Source: a bacterium
GTDB taxonomy: Bacteria > Cyanobacteriota > Vampirovibrionia > Obscuribacterales > Obscuribacteraceae
DNA length: 64,000 nucleotides
Assembly (NCBI GenBank): GCA_018062085.1
Contig: JAGOSY010000003.1
Span: 199,215 to 263,214, forward strand
Direction: 5' to 3'
In this document: piece by piece, positions 36,091 to 45,653 of the stretch
Numbering within the stretch: the first letter of the stretch is position 1
How the letters are laid out: the number at the start of each line of letters is the position of its first letter
Translations under genes and position numbers: made by a program
The notes under the pieces: generated by a model
The model's database searches: none
Seen by the model: only the letters and a program-made list of their open reading frames with translations
Told to the model about the DNA's origin: nothing

Positions 36091-36375
36091 TTAGTGATGG
36101 CCTTCAACATGTTCTGGGGCGCTATGTTCAGAAGTGCCTGGTTGTTCGCCATGCTCACTTGTATGGGCCGGACCGGCTTCATGACCGCCTTCTGGCAAAG
36201 GCACACCCATCCAGGAGAAAGCCATAAAGTAGAGCAGAGCCGCAGCTACTATAGTCAGCCCTTTCAACCCCAAGTCTTGCACACTAGACTCAGGTATGAC
36301 GTCAGCAGCAGGTGCGTGACCATGGCTGTCATGGCTATCGTGAGCGTGATCATCTGAATGCGAATCGGAACTCAT
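36091..36375 (-). CDS. His-rich single-pass membrane protein next to nuoL
   Basis: A 94-residue protein made of three parts. The N-terminus is His/Asp-rich (SDSHSDDHAHDSHDSHGH). One membrane helix follows (LKGLTIVAAALLYFMAFSWMGVPL, ~residues 37-60). The C-terminus is again His/Glu-rich (GGHEAGPAHTSEHGE...EGHH). It lies 33 bases after nuoL with GGAAG before its ATG, so it is probably made with NuoL. The His-rich tails suggest metal or proton binding, or association with complex I; that is inference. I know no family name. Confidence 0.6.
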   Translation of the reverse strand: MSSDSHSDDHAHDSHDSHGHAPAADVIPESSVQDLGLKGLTIVAAALLYFMAFSWMGVPLPEGGHEAGPAHTSEHGEQPGTSEHSAPEHVEGHH

Positions 36376-36408
36376 AAGGTCTTCCTTATTAAAAAATTTT
36401 AGTGAGAG

Positions 36409-38427
36409 TTAGTGACCTGGAAAAATATAAGAAATCCAGGCAATACCAGCCACCGCAGCAAAGATTACAAGAGCGTAGTACTGACCACGACCGTTCTGAA
36501 GGAACTTCAGTACTTCACCAACACTCATGGTGACCAGGCCAGCACCATTGACAATACCTTCGATTACGGTCTTGTCGATGTAGCTCCAAACCCTATTAAA
36601 GCTAGGCAACAAGACACGGTCAACGATACCGAAGTAAATATCATCTATATACCACTTGTTAAATGACATGTTGTAAACCAGTTGTGCCATGCCTTCTTTT
36701 GCTTCAGCAAAGGTTTTGTTGAAGTGCAAGGTTCTGGTGACATACATCGAGTAAGCCACGGCAAATCCAAATACACCAACAGCCAGAGAGATACCCATCA
36801 TCATCAAGTTGGCGCCTTCAAAATGCGGCCCATGAGGGCCATAAACAAAGGCAGCAAAGTGGTTGGGCAAACCGTGTTCTGGTGATACACCCGAGAAAGC
36901 AGCAGGAAGGTTGGCAACGTTGAAACCTAGATAACCACTCAACATAGAAGGAACCGCCAGAACCAAAAGCGGCCAGGTCATTGCCGCTGGTGATTCGTGG
37001 GGATGTGCACTACCGCGATACGCGCCAGTGAATGTCATGAAGTAAAGTCTGAACATATAGAATGCTGTCATTCCGGCTGTCAACATCATCAACCAGCCGA
37101 TCACTGGATGACTAACCATGGCCGCTCCAATGATTTCGTCTTTGGAGAAGAACCCACTGAATAGCGGGAAGCCCGAAATAGCAAGGGTGCCAATTAAGAA
37201 ACATGCATGGGTAAGTGGCATAGATTTCTTCAATCCCCCCATCTCACGGATGTCTTGCTGTCCATGTAAGCCGTGAATTACTGCACCACTGCACAAGAAA
37301 AGCATAGCCTTGAAGAAAGCATGGTTGAAAAGGTGGAAGATACCACCAGTGAAGGCGCCAACACCAAGGCCAACAAACATATAGCCAAGCTGCGAACAAG
37401 TCGACCAAGCTAAGACCCGCTTGATATCGTATTGACTCATGGCAATGGTGGCGGCCATGAAAGCAGTGATAGCACCGACGGTGGCCACTACAGTCAAGGC
37501 GGCTCCAGAAGAGCCGTCGCAATTGAGCCAAATAGGATAAGCACGACCAACTAGATAGACACCAGCAGCAACCATTGTGGCAGCGTGAATCAAAGCAGAA
37601 ATTGGTGTAGGACCTTCCATAGCGTCAGGCAACCAAACGTGCAGCGGGAACTGCGCTGATTTAGCCATCGGCCCCATGAAAATCAAACAGGCAATGAAGA
37701 ATAGAGTGGAGTCATTGAGGGCACCAGCGGCGGCAGCCTTGTGAATGACACCAGCAAGATCGGTGCCAGCAGGTCCGACAAATCCGAGCACGTTGCTCGG
37801 GCTCCAAAAATCTTTTGTATAAAGGAAGAAAGTGATAGTACCGATTAAGAAACCAAAGTCACCAATGCGGTTAACAACAAAGGCTTTCATACAGGCCTTG
37901 GCAGCCGATTCTTTGTGCCACCAGAAACCAATTAAGAAATAAGAGCAAACTCCGACGAGTTCCCAGAAGCCATACATCTGGAAAAGATTTGTAGAAACAA
38001 CTAGGCCGAGCATCGAGCCAGTAAATAAAGAAAGGTACGAATAGAATCTTGAGTAACCAGGATCTTCTCGCATATATCCATGCGTATATATCTGCACCAA
38101 CAAACTAACAGCAGTAACTACTATCAGCATCAAGGCGGCGATATTATCGACTAATACTCCAACCGATAGATTGAAGCTACTGGAAACAAACCAGGGAATG
38201 TTTTGTTGGAAGTACGGTTCAGGATATGCGTGAGTGACTAAGGCTTGGAAAATAATCAGCGAGTGCACCAGTCCATAAGCTACGGCTCCAATGGATGCCA
38301 TCATGGAAAGAGTTTTAGAAGCTCTCAGCCCCATGATAATCAGGAAGCCCGCCAAGAACGGTGCGGCAACAATCAGGCCAGCGTGTTCAACAAACCATCT
38401 CAACTGGTCAGCGTTCAGCGGTAACAA
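36409..38427 (-). CDS. nuoL: NADH-quinone oxidoreductase subunit L
   Basis: A proton-pumping membrane subunit of complex I, of the Mrp antiporter family. Many membrane helices are visible. Family marks include YMREDPGYSRFYSYLSLF, YGFWELVGVCSYFLIGFWW, PMAKSAQFPLHVWLPDAMEGPTPISALIHAATMVAAGVYLVGR and the antiporter lysine region SQYDIKRVLAWSTCSQLGYM. A C-terminal horizontal-helix region follows. The length of 672 is normal. The TTG start follows AGGAG by about 7 bases. It is divergent from nuoM, whereas nuoK-L-M-N are usually in one direction. Confidence 0.95.
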   Translation of the reverse strand: MLPLNADQLRWFVEHAGLIVAAPFLAGFLIIMGLRASKTLSMMASIGAVAYGLVHSLIIFQALVTHAYPEPYFQQNIPWFVSSSFNLSVGVLVDNIAALMLIVVTAVSLLVQIYTHGYMREDPGYSRFYSYLSLFTGSMLGLVVSTNLFQMYGFWELVGVCSYFLIGFWWHKESAAKACMKAFVVNRIGDFGFLIGTITFFLYTKDFWSPSNVLGFVGPAGTDLAGVIHKAAAAGALNDSTLFFIACLIFMGPMAKSAQFPLHVWLPDAMEGPTPISALIHAATMVAAGVYLVGRAYPIWLNCDGSSGAALTVVATVGAITAFMAATIAMSQYDIKRVLAWSTCSQLGYMFVGLGVGAFTGGIFHLFNHAFFKAMLFLCSGAVIHGLHGQQDIREMGGLKKSMPLTHACFLIGTLAISGFPLFSGFFSKDEIIGAAMVSHPVIGWLMMLTAGMTAFYMFRLYFMTFTGAYRGSAHPHESPAAMTWPLLVLAVPSMLSGYLGFNVANLPAAFSGVSPEHGLPNHFAAFVYGPHGPHFEGANLMMMGISLAVGVFGFAVAYSMYVTRTLHFNKTFAEAKEGMAQLVYNMSFNKWYIDDIYFGIVDRVLLPSFNRVWSYIDKTVIEGIVNGAGLVTMSVGEVLKFLQNGRGQYYALVIFAAVAGIAWISYIFPGH

Positions 38428-38643
38428 GGTTAATCTCCTAGAATATCTCCAGCTCTTGACTAGAGCTTCAGCCTACTAAATTCGTACTCTAAAACTATAC
38501 ATTGATGAAGCGCCAAGAGTGACCATAGATAAAGCACCGTTTAGAGTGAAAAGATTTTTCTCTTTAATAAAGCTAGTAGCTTACTAGTCAGCCCTTTATA
38601 CTGATGGCGCTCTCTTAGTGTCATTAATTTTCAGGAGACCGCT

Positions 38644-40230
38644 GTGAGTCCAGAACCACAACATCTGCTTACCATCCTCTTACTACTGCCTCTGCTTGCT
38701 ACCCTAGCTATTTCTTGTAGCCCGGAGAATCTGGCTCGCAAATTGGCTATCAGCTTCGGCGCTGGCATGTTTGGGCTTTCAGCCTTCATCCTTTCGCAAT
38801 TTGACTTAAGCAGAGCTGCTGAATTCCAGCTCAAAGAACAAGTGCTCTGGTTCCAGCAGCCCTTCCCCGTGCAGTACTTTGTTGCCGTAGACGGCATGTC
38901 ACTGTCACTGGTGGTGCTGACAGGCTTTGTCACGTTGATGGCAATACTAGCCTCAACTTCTATTGGCGATAACCGTCCCCGCCTTTACTACGCAATGCTC
39001 ATGCTCCTGACATTCTCCGTACTCGGAGTGTTCATGTCTCTTGACTTGCTGCAGTTCTTCGTTATGTACGAACTAGAGTTAGTGCCAATGTATTTCTTGA
39101 TTGCCATATGGGGCGGTCCAAGACGCGCATACGCTGCTCTTAAATTCCTTATATACACCTTCTTTGGTGGCGTACTGATGTTGGCCGGTTTGGTCTATAT
39201 GTATACGCAAATGGGCACTAGTGCCACCTTCGATATGACAGTATTGTCGTCAATGTGCCCTGGCCTTCCAAGAGACATTCAAATTTTGGCCTGCCTTGGT
39301 TTCTTCTTGGCCTTTATCATCAAACTGCCATCTTTTCCTGTGCACACATGGTTGCCAGATGCTCACGTTGAAGCGCCAACCCCGATTTCAATGCTTCTAG
39401 CTGGCTTGCTCTTGAAAATGGGTTCCTACGGTTTAGTGAGAATCTGCCTAGGCTTCTTCCCAGCATTCTTCATTGACTACGGCCCACAGATTATGGCCCT
39501 TGGTGCCTTCAACATTGTCTGGGCAGCTATGGCCTGCTTGGTCCAGCAAGATATGAAGCGCATCATTGCTCTGTCATCGGTTAGCCACATGGGCTTTGTC
39601 TTGCTGGGTGTGGCCTCGCTTTCATCCGCTGCCATTAGTGGTGCTATTTTCCAAATGGTCTCCCACGGTGTAATTTCCGCCCTCCTCTTCTTCTTGGTTG
39701 GAGCAGTATACGAACGCACTCACACTAGACAGTTGCCTGAAATTGGTGGCGGTCTAGCCAAACAGATGCCAACCCTGTTTTACTTCTGGATGCTTGGCAC
39801 CATGGCTAACCTTGGTCTTCCTGGTTTGTCCGGCTTCGTAGCTGAAGCAGCAGTATTCTATGGCAGCTTCACTTCACCCATGGCTCAATCTCTAACCAAT
39901 GGCCACATGGTACAAGGTTGGATTTATCTTGCTGCTCTTGGTGTAATTCTCACTGCTGCCTACATGCTTTGGCTTTTGAAAAAAGTATTTTACGGAGAAG
40001 AATTGCCTAAGTGGAAAGGTCACCTGACCGATGCCACCAATACAGAAAAGATCGTAGCCTACTCGCTATCATTCTCGATTCTTGCACTCGGTATCTATCC
40101 GCTAATGCTGATTAACTACTACGCACCGGTTTCAGACAAAATGGCTGAAGAAGTAAAAATGATTATGTCTGTGACTCATAGCCCTGAAATCGAAAAGCTC
40201 AATAAGAAGACTGCTATTAGCTTGCGGTAG
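38644..40230 (+). CDS. nuoM: NADH-quinone oxidoreductase subunit M
   Basis: Second antiporter-like complex I subunit. It shows the NuoM marks: VLWFQQPFPVQYFVAVDGMSLSLVVLTGF, FFVMYELELVPMYFLIAIWGG, IKLPSFPVHTWLPDAHVEAPTPISMLLAGLLLKMGSYGLVR and DMKRIIALSSVSHMGFVLLG. The glutamate in MYELELVPM and the lysines of the channel are present. The length of 528 is normal. The GTG start has CAGGAGA 6 bases upstream. It starts 216 bases from divergent nuoL and has no nuoN or nuoK beside it. A strong terminator follows it. Confidence 0.96.
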   Translation: MSPEPQHLLTILLLLPLLATLAISCSPENLARKLAISFGAGMFGLSAFILSQFDLSRAAEFQLKEQVLWFQQPFPVQYFVAVDGMSLSLVVLTGFVTLMAILASTSIGDNRPRLYYAMLMLLTFSVLGVFMSLDLLQFFVMYELELVPMYFLIAIWGGPRRAYAALKFLIYTFFGGVLMLAGLVYMYTQMGTSATFDMTVLSSMCPGLPRDIQILACLGFFLAFIIKLPSFPVHTWLPDAHVEAPTPISMLLAGLLLKMGSYGLVRICLGFFPAFFIDYGPQIMALGAFNIVWAAMACLVQQDMKRIIALSSVSHMGFVLLGVASLSSAAISGAIFQMVSHGVISALLFFLVGAVYERTHTRQLPEIGGGLAKQMPTLFYFWMLGTMANLGLPGLSGFVAEAAVFYGSFTSPMAQSLTNGHMVQGWIYLAALGVILTAAYMLWLLKKVFYGEELPKWKGHLTDATNTEKIVAYSLSFSILALGIYPLMLINYYAPVSDKMAEEVKMIMSVTHSPEIEKLNKKTAISLR

Positions 40231-40320
40231 CTTCTAATTTGGGCTGCAGAATTAGCCACAATTTCAGATACAAACTTAGCTGGTTATAGCCAATACTAAA
40301 CCAGTTTAGATAATTCCAAA

Positions 40321-40352
40321 GCTGTCAGATTTTTTTAAGAAAATCTGACAGC
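40321..40352. terminator. Hairpin after nuoM
   Basis: A 13-bp perfect stem (GCTGTCAGATTTT/AAAATCTGACAGC) with a 6-base loop, 90 bases after the nuoM stop. The T run on the plus side is weak, so it may act together with the next hairpin. Confidence 0.6.
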
Positions 40353-40395
40353 CTTCAAACTCTTCAACTAAAGACTTTACCCATAACGCCATTTT

Positions 40396-40437
40396 AAAAA
40401 GCAGAGAGATTTTTGCGCAAAAATCTCTCTGCTTTTT
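40396..40437. terminator. Strong bidirectional intrinsic terminator
   Basis: A 19-bp perfect stem around loop GCGC, with right arm AAAAATCTCTCTGCTTTTT and T/A flanks. It is placed between convergent nuoM (+) and the VWA gene (-), so it can stop both transcripts. Confidence 0.9.
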
Positions 40438-40482
40438 TGTTCAATTTACTTCTTACTTGTCGATTGCCTATTTATCTAAAGT

Positions 40483-41568
40483 CTATTTATCTAAGCTTTT
40501 CATCGGTTCAATTGGCACCATTTCAATTGGTGTCTCAGTATTGATAGATGCCCCGCTGCCGGGTTCAACCGAACCACTGCCGGGCTTGATAATAACTCTT
40601 CCTTCAATGGCCTTACTGACACTAGCCGATATGCTATTTATTAGTTCTGCCGAACTCTTAGCATCGTAGTATTTGCCGTTAGATTGTTTGGCGATGCAAT
40701 CAAGTTGCCGCCGTGCTTCGGGCTCACGGGCAAGGGCAAGGCCAACCACATCAACTTTTAAGCGAATACCATGAAGAGGTAAGCGAGCAATTACTTCACA
40801 AGGGTTGCGGTCACAAGTATCGGCACCATCTGTGATCAAAATAATTACCTTGGTGCCTTCTACTCCACGAAAATCATAGTGTGCGGCCTGTTCAATAGCA
40901 TACGCAAGTGGTGTCATTCCATAGGGTTTTATCTGTCGCACTTTCTCTATAAATGACCGTCTGTTGCTGCGACCAATCGGCACCCATAGGGCACTATTCT
41001 GACATTCACTAAACATATTGAGGCCACCAAATCCGCCACCAAACATCGAATGCTGACTCGTCAATGCCCCCTGACCAAATACCCGCAAACCAATATTGAC
41101 GTCATTGGGAATGCGCGACAAGGCCTGCTGCAAAACATCTTTGGCAGCATCCATTTTTTGCCTGCCACCACGCTCAATTTCTTCAAGCATAGAGCGCGAG
41201 CCATCAACGATAAACAAAATATTGACAGGACCAGCCTCTCGCTGCACACCAACTTGAAGTGTGGAAGAACCTGTACCAGCTTGAATAAGAGTTGAGCCAG
41301 TGCCAGTTTGCAATGTGGTTGAACCGGTGCCTGTCTGCAGAGTTGTTGACCCTGTTCCAGTTTGTAGCGTAGTTGAGGCTGTCGAGCTTGTCAGCGGCTG
41401 AGAATAAGAAGAAGGACGAGCAGGAGGCACCGGACTCGGTTCAGGCAAGTCACTAGCTTGAGCTGAGAGATTGGCAGTAGAAGAAGAGACGACCGAGAGT
41501 GAAAGAGCGAGGGAGAGTAACCAAAAGTTCTTTGGGCGAATAGCAGTAATGAAATTAGTCTTTGTCAT
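40483..41568 (-). CDS. Secreted VWA-domain protein with Thr/Gly repeats
   Basis: A signal peptide (FWLLSLALSLSVV, cleaved near LSAQA) leads to a Pro/Ser linker and four copies of TTLQTGTGS-like 10-mers. The von Willebrand A domain spans ~residues 118-330. Its MIDAS is intact: DGSRS, the Thr in GMTPLAYAIE, and ITDGADTCD, so it should bind a metal and a protein ligand. The C-terminal ~50 residues are low-complexity. The start at 41568 has AAGG 9 bases upstream and overlaps the CAP gene's end by 14 bases; 41592 is a less likely start. It was probably produced with the CAP protein. Confidence 0.8.
   Translation of the reverse strand: MTKTNFITAIRPKNFWLLSLALSLSVVSSSTANLSAQASDLPEPSPVPPARPSSYSQPLTSSTASTTLQTGTGSTTLQTGTGSTTLQTGTGSTLIQAGTGSSTLQVGVQREAGPVNILFIVDGSRSMLEEIERGGRQKMDAAKDVLQQALSRIPNDVNIGLRVFGQGALTSQHSMFGGGFGGLNMFSECQNSALWVPIGRSNRRSFIEKVRQIKPYGMTPLAYAIEQAAHYDFRGVEGTKVIILITDGADTCDRNPCEVIARLPLHGIRLKVDVVGLALAREPEARRQLDCIAKQSNGKYYDAKSSAELINSISASVSKAIEGRVIIKPGSGSVEPGSGASINTETPIEMVPIEPMKSLDK
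41248..41376 (-). repeat. Four imperfect 30-bp coding repeats in the VWA gene
   Basis: These encode TTLQTGTGS-type 10-mers, three near-identical copies plus two diverged ones (STLIQAGTGS, STLQVG). They link the signal peptide region to the VWA domain. Confidence 0.8.
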
Positions 41569-43816
41569 TGATGCTGCCTTTTGAGTGATCATTTTGCTGA
41601 TCGTTTTTGCTATCTACCACTTTGCTCTCTGGCACTTTGCTCTCTTCTTTTTTGTTATCGTCTACTTTGCTATTTTGTGAGGGCTCGACTTCGCCCTCCA
41701 CAGTTAAGTCGCGTGATCTGTTATCTTTTTCACGGCGCTTTTCTTGCTTCTCGACAGCGTGCCTTAGCTTTTCATCGACTTGCTTTTGCTTTTCACTAGC
41801 CTGTTTTTGCTTGCGCTCTTCTTTCTCTTTACGCTCAGCCACCTTGCGTTCTTCTTTAACCTTCTCTTCTGCCTGCTCAGCAGCATCTTGCTCTTCTGGG
41901 GAAGCAGCCTTAGCTAGAAGTACCCGCCGACTAATTGGAACAGACTTTTGCCCTTTAGCCTGAACAGCCCACACTGTAACGTAATACAAGCCCGGCTTAC
42001 TATTATTAGATAGTGGTATGTGACCAGCAAATGAGCCACCATCTACCTTTATGCCTCCTTTCACCGGTATATCAGACACAGGTTTGATTTCAGATGGGCC
42101 ACCAGAAAGAGCAATTAGCGGCACAGCCATGGCGGCTGGTGGGAAAAACAATCCGGCTCCAACTGCACCAACTATCAACCCAGTTTTGAGCAACAGCATG
42201 GCTTTGTCATGATTGCCTTCAGAACGGTTGGAGTAAGCAATGTAATCTAAAGGCGGAAAGTAAGGCAATGCTTCTTCTGATTCATCAGGAGCAGACGCCG
42301 TTGCTTCAGGGTTGTATGACTCCCAAGCAACAGTAACTTTGTCGAAAAGATATGGACTCTGAAACACGCCGCGCACTTCGATCTTATCGCCTACATTAAC
42401 TTCGCTAGCCACCGGTATCATGATGGCATGACGACTCAGTACCTCAACTGCTGCCACCACTCGTTCACGATCAGCTGTCAGCGCCAGAGCAAAACCAATA
42501 TGAGTAGCATCAGGATTGAGCAAGGCATCACGATCATCTTGCCGACCAAGCATAATCTTCAAAATTCTTGCTACCGCAGCCTTGCACATCCGCTTAGAGC
42601 CAACCTCAGCAGTTTTGACTGAGGCAATTCCCTCATTCAACGCATCAGCACCTGCAAGGAGAGTGAACCTACGATCAGGGCCATCGCCAGCAGAATTAAA
42701 ATGCGATAAAACGTTGCGCTTCGCCAAATCGCTAGCAAGCTCACCAGCCATTTGTTCAGCAACATTATCAGGAGTTACTGCGGAAACACCATATGCCTGC
42801 CGTTCTCGATTGAGAAGAGAAACAGCATACTGTCCCAACTCTGGACCACCGACAGCAGTCAAATTTTCAGGCAAGGCCGCCTGTTCGTCCAAGTAGTGTA
42901 CTTCGGTCAAAGACTCAAGGGCAGGATGTGGGTTCTCTATCCACTCAGTACCGCGGATAGCACCGCCAGCAGTACCACCAGTAGCGCCTGGCTGCTGACC
43001 GGCAGATCTTCCAGCTGCTGCTTCTTCTCTGCCAGCAGCCGAATTTGGGTCGACTTCTTGAGTGCCTAAAACTGTTTTCTTTAATCGCTCAGTACGATCA
43101 AAAAGCGAGTCATATTCGAATGTCTTTTTGAAAATTGCATTCTCGAGTGACGCTAGGCGATGGTCAATATTGTCGGCAGGGCTAGACGAACCTAAAGTGA
43201 CCTGCTCAAGATGCCCTATGGCTGGATAAGAGTCTTTTATTGGAGCATTGCCGAGTGCATTGTAGCCAGGCGGTTGGCCATAGGCTTGTGGTGGAGGTGA
43301 GCCGCCCGGGACTAAAGCCGGGACCAAGGCAGAGCCTTGGGGCAAAAGTAAAGTGGGAGCTGAGCCAAAAGTTGGTGCCTGAGAACCTGCTGGAATTTGT
43401 GCTGGAACTTGCGCCGGCAAGGGCGCTCCCGGTCGAGCTACGCGCGTGAGCGAAGTGGGCACTAAGGGTGGCGAAGATGAACTAGGTGCCACTGGTGTTA
43501 GACCGGGCCTAGCGACACGAGTGGGGCTAGGCTGTGCTGTCGCAGGCGGCGACAGCGGTAAGCCAACCCCATTTGGCGCGAGAAAAAGCGGCGGAGGGGC
43601 TGCCTTAGGGATAGGAGAGGGAGGTGGAGCGGCTTTGGGTATAGGAGACGGCGGTGGCACCTTCTCATCAGAAGATGCAAGCTGTTGGGTCAGAGCTAAA
43701 GAGCCATCAGCCTCACTAGCCAGGGCTGGAGAAGTTGCAATAGTTGCAGCGCTTCCAAGCGAGGCCGTTGAAAGCAAAACGGTCATGCTTAAAGCGATAC
43801 TCGCTCTAGCCCGCAT
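41555..43816 (-). CDS. Secreted protein with Pro-rich N-terminus and CAP domain
   Basis: A signal peptide (~1-33) is followed by a Pro-rich linker containing two SPIPKAAPPP copies. A charged helical module lies at residues 198-251 (shared with the pseudoprotease). A CAP/SCP domain spans ~residues 328-465: SLLNRERQAYGVSAV, LAKRNVLSHFNSAGDGPDRRF, NEGIAS, HIGFALAL. The CAP His and Glu positions (SHF, NEGI) are present. After it are a beta-rich segment, a hydrophobic stretch (~560-590, LIVGAVGAGLFFPPAAM) and a long Glu/Lys-rich coiled-coil tail. Start ATG 43816 has GAGGGG 8 bases upstream. The role is unknown; bacterial CAP proteins are often surface or spore proteins. Confidence 0.75.
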   Translation of the reverse strand: MRARASIALSMTVLLSTASLGSAATIATSPALASEADGSLALTQQLASSDEKVPPPSPIPKAAPPPSPIPKAAPPPLFLAPNGVGLPLSPPATAQPSPTRVARPGLTPVAPSSSSPPLVPTSLTRVARPGAPLPAQVPAQIPAGSQAPTFGSAPTLLLPQGSALVPALVPGGSPPPQAYGQPPGYNALGNAPIKDSYPAIGHLEQVTLGSSSPADNIDHRLASLENAIFKKTFEYDSLFDRTERLKKTVLGTQEVDPNSAAGREEAAAGRSAGQQPGATGGTAGGAIRGTEWIENPHPALESLTEVHYLDEQAALPENLTAVGGPELGQYAVSLLNRERQAYGVSAVTPDNVAEQMAGELASDLAKRNVLSHFNSAGDGPDRRFTLLAGADALNEGIASVKTAEVGSKRMCKAAVARILKIMLGRQDDRDALLNPDATHIGFALALTADRERVVAAVEVLSRHAIMIPVASEVNVGDKIEVRGVFQSPYLFDKVTVAWESYNPEATASAPDESEEALPYFPPLDYIAYSNRSEGNHDKAMLLLKTGLIVGAVGAGLFFPPAAMAVPLIALSGGPSEIKPVSDIPVKGGIKVDGGSFAGHIPLSNNSKPGLYYVTVWAVQAKGQKSVPISRRVLLAKAASPEEQDAAEQAEEKVKEERKVAERKEKEERKQKQASEKQKQVDEKLRHAVEKQEKRREKDNRSRDLTVEGEVEPSQNSKVDDNKKEESKVPESKVVDSKNDQQNDHSKGSINDKD
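43064..43225 (-). other. Charged helical module (copy in the CAP protein)
   Basis: Residues 198-251, HLEQVTLGSSSPADNIDHR then LASLENAIF and RTERLKKTVLG, line up position by position with the module at 22705-22863. Confidence 0.6.
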
Positions 43817-43884
43817 CCTTTTATCCCCTCAGTTCCAATAAAGACATTGTGCGCATAACTGCCTCAAAATCACAAACTATCGCT

Positions 43885-44841
43885 CTAATGATTAAGTCTC
43901 CCATTCGTCGAATTCAGCATTGCTATTGCCCCCTGACGACCAGTCTTTCCTCCCGACTGCCGATGCGAATAAAATAGGTCGGGACGGCAAGCTGTACAAA
44001 ATGAACATACATCAACTTCTGCCACTCCTGCCAACAGAAGCTGCATTGCATTGAAAGCTTTTAGGTCGGGCCGAGGCTGTGATTGCGGAGAATCACAATG
44101 TAGCACCGCTGTTTCTTGCAGTCCTTGAAGTTCTCGTCTCCCTTGATTACTTTCGCGCTTTACCAAACCATGAGCCATCTGAGCTTTCACTAGACTACCG
44201 TCAAGAGGCAGAGACAATGTCAACAATAACTGCTCAACGACATCTTCACCGGTGGGATAGCAGCAGGTGCCAATGGCGGGGCCAACAGCTGCAACCATTT
44301 GCGAAACATCGCCCCCCCACTCTTCTATCATTAGCTTGACAGCATTAGCGGCAATTGCCTGAGCAGTGCCCCGCCAACCAGCGTGAACGATTGAAACCAA
44401 CTCTTTCTTCTTCTCGTAAATGATTACCGGTACGCAGTCGGCAAAATGCAGCAACAAAGGTACTGCGGCAAGATTTGTAGAAACGCCATCAACATTAGCC
44501 ATATCTGGCTTAGCTGTAGCTTCTAATATGGGCACTACAGTGCCCGAATGAACTTGCCCAGGCACTTTTAGATAGTCATGATTGGCGCCGAGCACTGCAC
44601 ACAAGCGCTCGCGATTAGCTAACGCAGTGCGCTTCACCGCATCATCAGGCACATTGCGACCCAGATTGAAAAAGTCATATGGCCCACTAGCGGTACCAGG
44701 GCCGACTCTGGTAGTGAAAGCATGGGTCAGCCTCTCACTATATTGAGCCAACAAAGGCGACTGAACAAGAGTAAGACCGTCACGGTCATTAACGTCCCAG
44801 AGATTAGTTCTAAGCGCCTGCTCTAAATGAATAGTATGCAT
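43885..44841 (-). CDS. pgeF: Peptidoglycan editing factor / laccase-domain protein (PgeF, YfiH)
   Basis: A member of the multicopper-polyphenol-oxidase (YfiH) family, whose E. coli member removes L-Ser-containing errors in peptidoglycan precursors. Hallmarks are PGQVHSGTVVPI (His), LHFADCVPVIIYE (Cys), VHAGWRGTAQAIA (His) and GPAIGTCCYPTGEDV. I start at the ATG at 44841, which shares one base with the SDR stop (TGATG), so it is translationally coupled; an upstream in-frame start at 44910 would run through the SDR gene. The length of 318 is slightly above normal. The family has several proposed roles. Confidence 0.92.
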   Translation of the reverse strand: MHTIHLEQALRTNLWDVNDRDGLTLVQSPLLAQYSERLTHAFTTRVGPGTASGPYDFFNLGRNVPDDAVKRTALANRERLCAVLGANHDYLKVPGQVHSGTVVPILEATAKPDMANVDGVSTNLAAVPLLLHFADCVPVIIYEKKKELVSIVHAGWRGTAQAIAANAVKLMIEEWGGDVSQMVAAVGPAIGTCCYPTGEDVVEQLLLTLSLPLDGSLVKAQMAHGLVKRESNQGRRELQGLQETAVLHCDSPQSQPRPDLKAFNAMQLLLAGVAEVDVCSFCTACRPDLFYSHRQSGGKTGRQGAIAMLNSTNGRLNH

Positions 44842-45653
44842 CACTGAATTGACAAACCTCCACATATATTGATTGCCTGCCCAGTTATCGCGCCGGCCTC
44901 GTGTGTGCAAAGATAAACCACTAAGCTGGCTACTTCGGAAGGCTCAACCAGGCGCATTTGCGGCACAGACAGCCTAGTAATTTCCAACGACTGCTCACTC
45001 TCTATTTGATTTAACTCACACCAAAGTGGATCGTTAATTTGAGCATAGGCCATGTCTGTAGCGACCCAGCCGGGGCAGACAGCGTTGACAGTGACGCCAT
45101 TGCGAGCCTGCTCTAAGGCAGTAGCTTGGGTTAAACCGATCAAAGCAAATTTAGAGGCAGAATAAGCAGCACCATAAGCTTCTGCATGCTTTCCCGATAT
45201 CGATGAGACATTAACAATGCGGCCCCAGCTCTGGGCGATCATAGCTGGCAGACAAGCTTTTGAGCTGACAACAGCGCTAGTCAAATTGGTCTCAAGCACT
45301 TCTAGCCACGAAGCAATATCGTGTTGAGCAACCGCTTCAGTGCGATATATGCCAGCGTTATTAATAAGAATATCGACGCGACCAAAGCTCGTGTGAACTA
45401 GCTCTAAGGCCCTTTCAAGCTCTGCAGCCCGGCTGACATCGGCGATAAAATAAGGGGCCTGAACGCCGACGAGATCTTTAATTTCGTTGCTCACAGCCAT
45501 AAGCCGCGCTTCTTGCCGACCAAGCAGGGCCACGGTGCAACCAGCCTGAGCCAAAGCAATGGCAACAGCCCGCCCAATACCTCGACCAGCTCCTGTAATC
45601 AGAGCTTTCCTTTGGGCCAGAGCATGGCTGGCAAAACTAGTGGCCGGATTCAT
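44841..45653 (-). CDS. Short-chain dehydrogenase/reductase (FabG-like)
   Basis: A classical SDR of 270 residues: TGAGRGIGRAVAIALAQAG (NAD(P) motif), the NNAG region in DILINNAGIYR, SSISGK (catalytic Ser), YGAAYSASKFALIG (Tyr-x-x-x-Lys), and VCPGWVATDM. It reduces or oxidises an alcohol/ketone substrate; 3-oxoacyl-ACP reductase is one possibility, but the sequence cannot decide. There is only weak ribosome-site sequence before the ATG. It is followed without a gap by pgeF. Confidence 0.92.
   Translation of the reverse strand: MNPATSFASHALAQRKALITGAGRGIGRAVAIALAQAGCTVALLGRQEARLMAVSNEIKDLVGVQAPYFIADVSRAAELERALELVHTSFGRVDILINNAGIYRTEAVAQHDIASWLEVLETNLTSAVVSSKACLPAMIAQSWGRIVNVSSISGKHAEAYGAAYSASKFALIGLTQATALEQARNGVTVNAVCPGWVATDMAYAQINDPLWCELNQIESEQSLEITRLSVPQMRLVEPSEVASLVVYLCTHEAGAITGQAINICGGLSIQ

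Noticed and set aside
41248..41376. Regular ~30-bp repeats that could suggest a CRISPR array
   Set aside because: They lie in frame inside the VWA gene, encode a 10-residue motif, and have no spacers.
43885..44910. Longer pgeF starting at 44910
   Set aside because: It would overlap the SDR gene by 70 bases; the TGATG junction at 44841 gives a better coupled start.
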